Assembly: GCF_040954835.1 (NCBI RefSeq)
Contig: NC_090716.1
Coordinates: 9,688,775-9,752,774 of the forward strand
Direction: 5' to 3'
Source of the DNA: Lepisosteus oculatus
Lineage: Eukaryota; Chordata; Actinopteri; Semionotiformes; Lepisosteidae
DNA length: 64,000 nucleotides
Each line of letters starts with the position of its first letter. Position 1 is the stretch's first letter. The notes under the pieces are model-generated. The model was not told where the DNA came from and made no database searches. It was given only the letters and a program-made list of their open reading frames with translations. This document shows, piece by piece, positions 20,531-54,900 of the stretch. The position numbers and the translations under genes were made by a program.

Positions 20531-23500
20531 TGAGTTCTGAAAGATGAAGCACATTTTTTGTTTTTATATTGTAGTATATCTAATATTTGAATTTAGATGA
20601 GGTTTTTCTATCCCGAAAAATGATTTTTCGGAAATTTAATTTTAAATTTACAGAAAATGCAAATTTTCCCGTGAAACTCCACACAGTTGCACTAGATCTA
20701 TCGATACATTTGATGACAAATTTGAAATAAGAAATCCATAAGAATATTTTTAAATGTATTTGTAACATTTAATCGTTTCCTGCTTGCAGCCTGTTGTGAT
20801 AAATTTTGTACACCTTTTCACAGTTCTCGGTTTTCTAAATGTGCCTTCCAGTAAAAATATTTTACTAGTACAGCAGTATGGATTTGTGAATGCTGGCTTG
20901 ATCTCCATTTTACTCGTTAATTCCAATATTATACCACTAGATGGAGACTGGTCCTATTTTGTAACATCATTCCGCTCTATTTCGTAATGCTTTTTAAATC
21001 TTCACCAATTTCGAGGACGACAATACATTTTCTGGCATATATGGCCCAATAATTTCTTTCTCCTACAGTTTGCTTTTTTAATTCATAGTCTTAAAGGAAT
21101 GGAAAGCAATCTGCTTTGTCAGATCAGTCAAACTTAAATACCAGTTATGAAGAAGTTTGACTGGGATCCACAAAATAAATGCTTTTAGGGGTATTACCTC
21201 TTGTAAAAACTATTTGCGTTTGTTTCAGACTTGGTACGTGCATATTAAACATTTGAGTGGATGTTTTGAACATAAATATCAATTAAAATACGTAAATATG
21301 GAGCGAAAACAACGTGCCAATACGTTTTTCGCGACAATTCTCTACTCGACTTCTTGTAAGGTTACGAATCGATTGGTCTGTGACTTGGGAACATACCAAA
21401 AGTACTTAACGACATGTATATATGCGCAACTACCTGGAGTGGTACTTCAGGAATCACTTTTGTATTCGTTTTTATGAATAATTTCTCTTTTCGGGTAAAA
21501 ACAAGCACCTTTAGATACACGGTTTAATTAGTGTTGATAATCTGCACATAATTAACATTTGTATGGTTGTTCTCATTTTATTCGACTGTTTTAAGGTTTT
21601 AATATGTGGATTAGGAGATCTGTAAACACCTAAATTTATCAGCAAAAGACGCGAATAAATTGAAATTGCAGTTTTTACCCGAATGAAAATCGCTTGCTCT
21701 TGATTCTGTTGTGAGTGAAATGGGGAAACCATGCGCTCATGTACCACTTTTCAACTCATCTTGAACAACAGGTACGCAAAACTTGATATTTTCCCGGAGA
21801 TCACCGAGGAAGGGTATTATTAAAACTCGAATAACTGGTGTCAGAGTAAGATTCTGCAGTGAAGTCTATCGTATACTTGACAGAAGTTGGTCTCTTGTTT
21901 TAGCCATTTTAGGTAAGAAATAATTTGGTTTATTAGCTATTGTATATTCTACTGATACTACCTCTCCCCTGTCTCCGACCAAATTACATTGCAGCGCTAG
22001 TGTATCCACAGTTACTGAGAATTGTGAACTGCCTTTATATGTGAAGGTAAGCCATATACTATACTACGTAATGAAGACTTCGACAAAGGAGCTTCAATAA
22101 TTTGCTAATAACGCAAAAGCTATTAACAGTGAAGTGTAAAAGAGAATAAAATAATCCTAGGATACCATTAACTTCTTTTAACTATGCGTTTAAAAAAGAT
22201 AGAATGTTTATGAACAAAACCAGTTTTGGGAGGTATGTCATATTTATTCGTTTCCAGCTTGCAGTGTGATCTCATTAGACCCCAGACGGTAAGAAAATGT
22301 AGGGCTGGTTTCAGTACTGTACTGCGGCGATGGATCTTCAATGTAAACCGGGTTTACTAGTGCAAGGGGTGTTGGTGGACCAGTAGGTGACACTGTTCCT
22401 TCTTGGCTGGAGGTTTCAGATCAATACCCCAGCATGGTGGCTGGGGACATTGTACCGTGTGCGCCTGCGACTTCAGACGAGGTCTTGACTGCCTGGTCAT
22501 TAAAGACCCCATGACACTGTTCGCAATAGAAGCGGGTGTTAACTTTGATGTCCTGGCTAAATTCCACTCTATAATTTGACACCCCTGAAGTCGACCCTTC
22601 ATCAGCTACTGAATTAACTTCTCTAGCAGATCTGTTTTGCAGTGTACTACGGGTGCGCAGTGGCTGCCGCGCATCACAATTAGTGCGCACTGTGCTTAAG
22701 TGGTGAAGTGGATCCACTCTACGTGAAGTGTCTTTGTAATCAATTGTGATGATTGCTTTATAAACGCAAGGAATTATGGAATTGTTGTTGTTAAGAGTGC
22801 TAATAAAGAATCCGGTATTTGGGTTGTGAAAGAGATAGGAACAGGAGTTAATTGCTGAGATTAACGCATCAGTCTTTTACGGAGACGAACTGCTTTAATC
22901 CTTCTTTTGCTCTTGAGGCTGAATTCCTTCCATGAAGTTTTTGTTTATCCACATTAATAAACGGATACTCAAAGCAGAGCGTGTCGTGTCGCACTGACAA
23001 AAACCTCGACGCAAGAAATTTTGATTGCGCACATTCCAGATTTTAAAACTACCTAATCTCGGTTTTCTCTTTCTTGTTTTGCTGTTTCGGGTCAATATCG
23101 TCGTTCATACACAATTTTAAACTGGGATTTGGTTACACACTTAATTGCCTCTACATAAAAGGAAAACCAAAAATCGCCTACCATAATATTATAATTTAAA
23201 AAATTTGTTAACTGCCCAATAGGATTGATCCTTATTTTTTAGCTGTCCTGAAACTCCAGTCAGATTATCACTCCCGATCTCATGCCATTCTTTGTGAAGT
23301 GGTCCAAGAAACGTTTATCACGCCTCTGACTGAACAGGGGGGTGAACTGGCGAACAGTCACTTTCGCCTGTTCGTCTCCTCTCTCTCCGAGTCACACACA
23401 CACGCACCCTCACACACTTTTTTTTAAAAGAATCCCTCAAATCGGCTGACAGGATAGAATGAAAATGAGGCTGACACTTGGTCATTTTGTTAGTACAAGC

Positions 23501-23541
23501 GCGTCCTTGCAAAGAGACACCTAGCTTTGGATCATATCACT
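20531..23541. other. Intergenic region upstream of SCUBE2
   Basis: AT-rich sequence with no supported gene. A dispersed repeat lies at about 22340-22570, and short CA and T runs at 23394-23430. The SCUBE2 promoter should lie near 23300-23540; I see no clear TATA box there. Homeobox-like TAATCAATTG occurs near 22737, but I attach no function to it. Confidence 0.5.
22340..22570 (+). repeat. Dispersed fish repeat copy
   Basis: Shares 'tcagacgaggtcttgactg', 'tcattaaagaccccatgaca' and 'gtcctggctaaattcc' with the same kind of element in intron 3 of the DENND5A fragment and near 41770-42195. Both open frames on the minus strand here are repeat by-products. Confidence 0.55.
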
Positions 23542-47366
<23,825 letters not shown>

Positions 47367-50140
47367 AAGCAACTCAGAAGGGCCTCATTCTTGAGACACT
47401 TCTTGTTTTTAATTTGTTCACCTTCTGACAGACAAAAGAATTAAAAGCCACAAGAAAACTGTCACAAGACGCCCATAGGACTAATTTGCGAACTGAGCTT
47501 CAGGGGAAGACTGATGCCATATGGATAATTTATACTAATCCTTGTGTGGAGCTTATTGTGGACTCAAGAAGCAAGAAAAGACCATAGTCACCCTAAAAGG
47601 CCCGCTGGGAGTTTACAGCTTTTTAAATTGGGAATTTAAACACTTAGTATTTATCACAGACCAGCTTAAGGGCAGTGTTCCAAAACAGACTTGTAAATTG
47701 TTCATCTATCACCTATCTACTATGTTTTTAAAATAGTTTTATTTTCTAATTAGGATTTAACATTGGCAGAAAAGAGTATGTATCCTGGATCAGAGTTTTT
47801 AACATAAAGACATCATTGTTTTTTAGTTGGGTTTGTTTCTGAGAATTAAGTCCACTTTGGAAAACTGCTCTTGCAATAGGGAAGCCTAGTGGTTATTAGT
47901 GCTCTAGCTGGATATAGTTTAAAAATGTTACAAACCCAATTATATCATTAGGGTTCTTTATGACTTAATTATTTAGGGGTGCTGTGGTGTGTACTAAACC
48001 ACATGAGTTACAGGAGGTGTTTCTTAATGGTTCTTTTAAAAATTGCTTTTTTTATAAAATGAAAAAAAAATTGTAAAAGAAATCTCAACACTGTCAAACT
48101 CATGGCTTCACAGATAGATGCAGGAATCATGACAGTTAGACATTTAGGACCGAGGGGAGAAGATTTACCTCTTAAGCAAAAAACACAAACAACAAGCAGT
48201 AATAAACAGAAAGGAACATGCTGTCCCTTTTGTGGGAAATAATATTTCACTTTTACACAAATTTATGTTTAGCTACAAAATAACATTGTTTTATTCATTT
48301 TCACATTCAAAACAGGATTATTATTTGATATGTTAAAGGCAGTTACTGCATCGTATACAAATATAATCCAGTTCCAAGCAGGAAATTCTTTAACATGGAA
48401 ACAAAACATCACACCGGGGGCTGTTTGACTATTCATTTTATAGCTGTCTATTTGAAAGAGCTCTCAGATAACCCTAATGATTATGTAATGAAAATTGGAA
48501 GAGCTGGCCATGTAGGTTTGAAGTTTTATTACCAAAAGCCTTCTAGTACAAATAACAAAATGGAAAAACAGTAAGTGTTCAATTCTGTTTAGAAAAGTCT
48601 AGAGTAGCATACACTTTGTCTCGTGAATAAAAGTGACTATTTCTTTAACATACTTAGTTTTAAATGTAGCATATATTTTTGCACATGTACTTTTTACTAG
48701 AAAATGTTTTAACCCCCCTTTTAAACAGAGAAGATGTGTTTACATTTGGATTACATTAAGTCCTGTCATTTTGTGCATGATTGCCAAGTAAAAAAATAAG
48801 TGAAGCTTGATTTGTTTTCACAACTTTGAATACTCAAGAAAGTAATATTCCAATATTCATATGTGTCTGATATGCCTCAAGTATTTTCTTGTATAAATTG
48901 GGGAATTATTCTAGAAACATTTCAGAAAATGTGTGCTTGGAGACTTTAAGAGTTAACCAACTACAGTTGATTGGCTGAGACAGTGTCGGTGAGACAGTAT
49001 TATCACAAAAGGTTTCCCAACTTGCTCATTGCTTATTGCAAGTTTTCCTAAAACTTATTTTTTCCTTAAAAGTTGAACATGACATGTACATCTTGTATAA
49101 AAGTGATTGAAATTTGGAAGTGTACATTTTTTGGAAAGCAGTGCAGGGGACAATTTAGCTAAAGGAATGACTTCTACTTCAGAAAACCTGTAACAGTTGT
49201 AGTCTTCATTTTTTTTAGTACCACATGGGAAGGAGGGATTTTCTTAGACTTATTTTCTCTGAATGGCTATTGTAAATTATGTAAAAAGGTTGTAGGAACA
49301 GTAGTAATGATGATGTATTTGAGTAAGTTACATTCTTAAAACTGTATGATCTGTTAAGGTATATAATTGTGTGAAACATCTTTTTTGTATTGAGGTTCTT
49401 ATATCCCAAACATTTCCTACCAAAACAGAACTGAATGGTACAGATAAAGCAAGATTCAGGTAAAACATATTCATGTTGTTAGATGCTTGTACAAGCAGGG
49501 CCAGAATAGCAGCTGGTGTTTGGTGGGGTTAGTCTGTAACTTTACTTGTTAGGTTTCCAGTCAAACTGTGCTTTTCCATTTTTAGACATAATACATAACT
49601 TGGTCTAGTATAATATGGCACCGGTGGAAAAGTGGTTTAGTGTGTCAAGATACACCTGTGACACTGAACAAAATTCATTTCACAGTCTTAAATTCTGTGT
49701 TGCTATGTCAACCCCAGTTTTAGTTTTTAGTTATATGCAAAAGTAAACTGACAATTTGTTTTGTTTTTATGATGGGTTTTATATTAGTCTGTGAACTTGT
49801 AGCATAAATTGATACTTATCTTGCAGGCTATTACATTGGCTGCTTTTGCAAGGGAATTTCCACAACTAGTATGGAACGGTCAATCTGAATTCAGCCAACA
49901 CCCTCCTCACACTGTGTCCTAGTGATTGGTATGACGGCTAATCTGAAATATGAAGATCCAACCAGTGTACAAACTTGTCAAGGTACAGTTAAATGACGTC
50001 AGCTGTGATGTTGACATCCCAGGTTGGTTAGCAGTGGTTACTAAAATAAAATGGCTAGATTTCCTAGGAAATACATTCCTGTCCATATTTTGTATATGTA
50101 TGCCAGATGTTATTGTAAATAAAGGTAAATAAATAATGTG
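47367..50140 (+). other. SCUBE2: SCUBE2 3' UTR
   Basis: AT-rich stretch after the stop. The best poly(A) signal is AATAAA at 50118-50123, followed by GT-rich sequence; earlier signals also occur (for example near 48625). The true end is unknown. No other gene is seen. Confidence 0.5.
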
Positions 50141-50142
50141 TA

Positions 50143-50400
50143 TTTTTCCATCCATTCATCAGTACACTGCTTATTCCTAGTAAGGACTGCAGCAGTCTGG
50201 AGCCTATTGTGGCAGTTTAGGGCCTGAAGCTGGATTGTACACTGGACGAGACAGCAGCCCATTGCAGGACTCGTGTACAAAGGGGGCAGTGCCTCTTCAG
50301 GAGGTGAGAGCGATTTGGAGCACCCAGCAATAACCCAGGCAAGCTCCAAACAGAATACACGCTACCCTGGACCCGAGAGCAAGCACTAATCACCATGCCA
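50143..50400 (-). repeat. SINE-like element, minus strand
   Basis: Reverse-oriented copy. It begins with 'tccatccattcatcagtaca' (reverse of the ATGGATGGA tail), then 'ggattgtacactggacgaga' and 'cagcccattgcaggac', ending near 'caagcactaatcaccatgcc'. It sits between the SCUBE2 3' end and the FOXM1-like promoter. Confidence 0.7.
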
Positions 50401-50619
50401 CGCTTCTTCAATTTGACTTTCTTCACGCAATGCAAGGTGTTGCACTTTGTCCTGTAAAAATTCTATAAAAGGAGCTTTCAACATTTTTTTTTCAACATTT
50501 GTCTGGAGTCACCCAAAGTAAGACGTCCATTGATACATGAATATTGAATTTGTCTGTTATTACTAAAGGTGGAGCTACACAGAGTTAAAATCATTTTAAA
50601 GTCAACAGATCCTGAGAAA

Positions 50620-51300
50620 GTGTCCTGCAGCGGAGATGCTTGTGACTTCATGTCCACGCTACGACGTGGGCTCAGGTTTCCCTGTGTGTGAGGACCGAGG
50701 ATTCACAGCGGACCGGGAGCAGTGGCTGAATAACCATCGTCAATCATAATAAACAACGCATACTCTGAATCGTTGTACAGTATACCCATTGTGCACAGGC
50801 GCCATGTCTGCGGTACCACCCATCGTGATCATTCCACTTGCGGAACGCAAGGTGGCGCTAGAGTACTCACCACCGTGCGGAGTCTTCGCAGTTACAAATT
50901 ATCGCGATATCTGACTCTTGGCAGCGATTGGACGGGAGAGTTAAAGCCTCCAGTTTCAAAAGGGTGTTGGGTGGACATTTGCGATAAAGACTCGGAGGGG
51001 TTTTCCAAATGGCATTTCATCTTTTGTGAAGTAGGTGTAAATGTACGACATGTTTAGTTATGTGTAATAGAATCGACGACATCTTGTATAAAACGGGCGT
51101 TTCTAATGACTCTTAATTGGTATTTCTCGGGCGCTGTCATCATTTTATCTAAATTGTTTCGTGATAAATCATGTCTGTCATCATGGTGTGTTGTTGTGGT
51201 TCGGAATTAATACGGAAAGAAAATAAAATTGTGATCGAGCTGCAAAACCCGGGTATTATTGTGGTGAAAAGCTGAGTAGTTATACGGTCAGTTTAGGAAA
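50620..51300 (+). promoter_or_regulatory. Probable promoter zone of the FOXM1-like gene
   Basis: Locally CpG-rich after a SINE. It contains a CTCF-type match CGCAAGGTGGCGCTAG at 50846-50861, inverted CCAAT (ATTGG) at 50927-50931, and TTTCAAA at 50954-50960, which is TTTGAAA (CHR-like) on the other strand. CCAAT plus CHR is the usual arrangement in cell-cycle promoters (established knowledge). The transcription start is not located. Confidence 0.45.
50846..50861 (+). promoter_or_regulatory. CTCF-type motif
   Basis: CGCAAGGTGGCGCTAG resembles the CTCF core, placed between the SCUBE2 3' end and the FOXM1-like gene. It overlaps a short inverted repeat CTTGCG/CGCAAG at 50837-50851. Confidence 0.4.
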
Positions 51301-51721
51301 CAGCCGCTGTTTTATAGTTTTGAACTGTGTTGGATACGAAGCAATCGGAGATGTTTTTAAATGTAACGGGACGTTGTGGACTCGACTCCCAGGTGGGACA
51401 CTTGGTGTTACTTTGCTCAAGGTTACAATATTTCACTCGCATTATTTCTCAGTAAAATGCATGTCTACGCACAGCAAATGGATATGGATGTAACTCGCTC
51501 TGCATTGAAGTGTCTCCCAACTTGGCACTGTACTTAATAAAAATATTAACTGATGCCTGTTGTTTTGTCTTACGGTCTTGCATCAACGCGCCCAGTTTAC
51601 AAACAAGCTACTGACAGCCTGTGTTTATTTTGTGTTTTCATACAACACAACAACGTCAGCAAAACTGATAGATTGTTGAAGTTATGGTTTTAAGTAACGA
51701 AATAATGTCCTTGTTTTGCAG

Positions 51722-51960
51722 CGTAAAAACCGAAAAAGGAGCTACTATAAGTATGTAAAGCTGCCTTTCAAACCATTTTTGCCTGCCAAGCTGACAGAAC
51801 ACATTCCCAAATCTTTAGATGCTATGAGAAGAAAGGATCTAACCAAAGGAGGTCAATTCATCTGCTCAAAGGAGAGAGGGGGGGATATTTTTTAATTTAG
51901 GGGAACCTGATATTTTTGTGCTTTGGAAAATTGCCGGATCGTACAGAATTGTCAAATAGC
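51722..51960 (+). other. Probable 5' UTR part of the FOXM1-like start exon
   Basis: Follows an acceptor-like 'ccttgttttgcag' ending at 51721. In the ATG's frame a TAG lies at 51898-51900. A different frame is open for 57 Lys/Arg-rich codons (51722-51892), ending in TAA; I do not recognise it. Confidence 0.4.
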
Positions 51961-54900
51961 ATGGAAAATGAAGAAAATGAAGGTAAGCTGCACCAGTTAC
52001 TATAGCAGTTTGTATACTCTTTCCCAGTCATAGATAATTTTTTTTGCTGTTCTTTGAAACAATGTTTTCAGATTTAACAGAATGAACATGTTTAAATATT
52101 GTACAGATTTATCAGATGCATGATAGAGCCTTCTTTTTGTGTTATTATCTAGCTTGCTTTTTTTGTCACCATCGGTCTACAAGTTGTTGTTTTTTCTGTG
52201 AAACTGTACAGCACAAAATGGGTCAGAACTGGATGACAGCCTGACTAACATTAATTGGCTGGGAAGGTTCTCTTGTGCTGGAATGATCCCAGAACAAAAG
52301 AAGAAAGTTACTACAAGAACCAAGGTAAGACTTAGTACGAAGGCTCATTTACACTGCTGTCATGAAGCAAAGGTGGTAATTAAATGCATATTTTTATTTT
52401 TATATTTAAACATACACCATACCATAGAGGGTTAATAAAAATAAAGATGTCTCCTATACAAGTGAAGGACAAATTTGTACTTTAACTGTGTAATAGTTAT
52501 TTTTTTGTGAAGTTCCTGTTAAGGAATCCCCTTTAAATGCTTTTTATGTGCCATAGGCCAAGATGTTTTTTTTTCTTTTAACTTCTTGTTTTCACACATT
52601 CGTAGTAAATTTGAAGGATCAGATCTGCAGACTGTGAAGCCTTTGTTCTAATAGGACCTGTTCTCTTTTTCCTCCCTCTTTCCTTCAGTTCGTGAAACCA
52701 CCAAAATGTCCTTTGGTTAAGCGTCCCCCACACTCTTATTCTGAACTTATAAAGCTAGCCCTGAACAGCACTCCAGGAAAAAGGCTGACACTCCAGCAGA
52801 TCTATGCCTGGGTGGAGGAGCATTTTCCTTATTACAAAAACTATGCCAACCCTGGGTGGAAGGTAATTGCACTTGCTATCCATATCAGCTGAACCTGATC
52901 ATTAAGATTATCATGATAGACTTGCAACAACATGCATTCCTGAGCAATAAATACTCAGTTTCTGGTTTCCATGGCATTGTTTCTGTCCAAACAGTGACCT
53001 TTGCAACATAATACAACATGTAAAATACCAGTAGGTCTTTGGGTTTAATTAGTCTGTAAATCTCTACTTAAATACTTTAAAGTCAATTAGGACATTGACA
53101 CTGCATACAAGTGCAAACTGCACAAACCCTCTGGCTTCATACTGGAGGTGTTCTGCTGAGGTCAGTGATATCTGGGAACACACTGGAGCTCTTGCAAAGA
53201 TGGATTGCCAGTTCCCAGAGTGAGTGTGCTGTCGAACAGAAAGACTTGAGTTTCTGAAAACATCAGTCTTGAGAGAGTTCTTGGCTTGCAACGCTTAGGT
53301 CTCCACATCTACAGTATACAGAAATATGTATATTTAGGAAATGCAGATGGACACGGTAGACCATCCAAATGATGTGTGGATTGTACACGTCTGTAAGTGG
53401 AAACGGCAGTTTTCCCACGTTTACTCAGCCTTTCACTGGTGCACACTGAAGGCCAGTCCGTGTCAAAGCTGATCACTAGTCTCCGTGTGGATTCCATCTC
53501 TTGGAAGAAAACCGTTCTAAAAATCTTATCTTTTGCAGAATTCTATCCGACACAGCCTGTCAATCCGGGATATTTTCATACGGGAGACAGAAGGAAACGG
53601 CAGGAGCTCCTTTTGGACAGTGAAAGCCCAACCGGAACCCAGCATCTTTCCATCATTAGAGTCAAGTGTAAGCATCAGTAAGGACAGCACTGGGGTGTTC
53701 ATGTGAGGCAAGGCTAACGTCTGGAGAAATATAAAGGCCATCTCAAATGCTTTTCTTTATGAAGGAAGTTTGGCGGGTTCTTATTATTGCCATAATAAAA
53801 ATAAAGATGTCTCCTATACAAGTGAAAGACAAATTTGTAGTTTAACTGTGTAATAGTTATTTCCTAGTAAGTTCCTGTTAAGGAATCCCCTTTAAATGCC
53901 TTTTATGTGCTATAGGCCAGAATGTCAAAAAGATGTTTTTTTTTTCTTTTAACTTCTTGTTTTCGCACATTCATAGTAAACCTATTTGAAGGAGCAGATC
54001 TGCAGACTGTGAAGCCTTTGTTCTAATAGGACCTGTTCCCTCTTGCAGTCTAGCACCTTGTTTAAAACCGAGAGCTTTTTAATAGCCTTTCTTTTTAACA
54101 GGAGTAGATTACTCTTCCAGGATTGTACTCCTTACTTTTCAGTCAAGTAATTGATGTGGCAAGCAATGAAGACATGTTATAAAGTGTATGTCTAGTTAAT
54201 TTTTTGTCCTCGTTTGTAATTGTCTTTTTCAGAATATCGGAGTCCCAAGTGTGTCAGTAGGAAAAAAAGGTATTTTATTATTCAATCTTTTTATTTTGGC
54301 ATGGCTGAATAAGTGTATACTAAAGGGATATATCCATAAAATAGTCACCACAAAGTGTGAAATGTATTTTTCCTTATATCCCAGCTCCCAAAGTTGTGAA
54401 GTGTCCTTGAAACCTTTCAGAATATTAATTTAAGGGAACTGCAACGCTATTTTTATATTTCTGGGTTAGGACGAATCAACATTGATGAGTGCATTTCAAA
54501 CCGCATTAAGAGTAAAATGTATACTGTAACATGTAAATCCTCCATTTTACATCACAAAATAAACAAAAGTTCCAGGTATGCATATTGTCACGTTGCTATC
54601 ATTGTCTGCGATTCAGAACGAGGCAACAAACCTTCCAGTGACGTGAAGAGGCCTTATTACATTGTACACAAGCATCTCTTTCAATCCAGTAGAAATATTG
54701 CACTTGATTTCGAGACGGTTCTGCCGACAAATAGTAGTTATTGGTTAGCTCTGCATGCAGATGAAGTGGGAACATTTCTGTGGTGAAATGTCTGCCGCAC
54801 ACCCTGTACTTATTCACTTGTACATCACAGTGACTAGTGAGCAGGAAGGGCCGCTTCATGTCGCCATTCGCTCAACTTCTCCCTTTCGCGGGGGTTTGTG

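Noticed and set aside
22357-22717. Minus-strand open frames upstream of SCUBE2
   Set aside because: They fall inside a dispersed repeat.
53064-53497. Open frames in the intron between the forkhead exons
   Set aside because: No domain, no compatible splice sites, and inclusion would break the forkhead fold.
54233-54269. Alternative reading of this short exon as YRSPKCVSRKK
   Set aside because: That frame needs a weak donor at the previous exon and does not join the next exon in frame; the NIGVPSVSVGKK frame does and yields the conserved GAVKKMQPLLP block.
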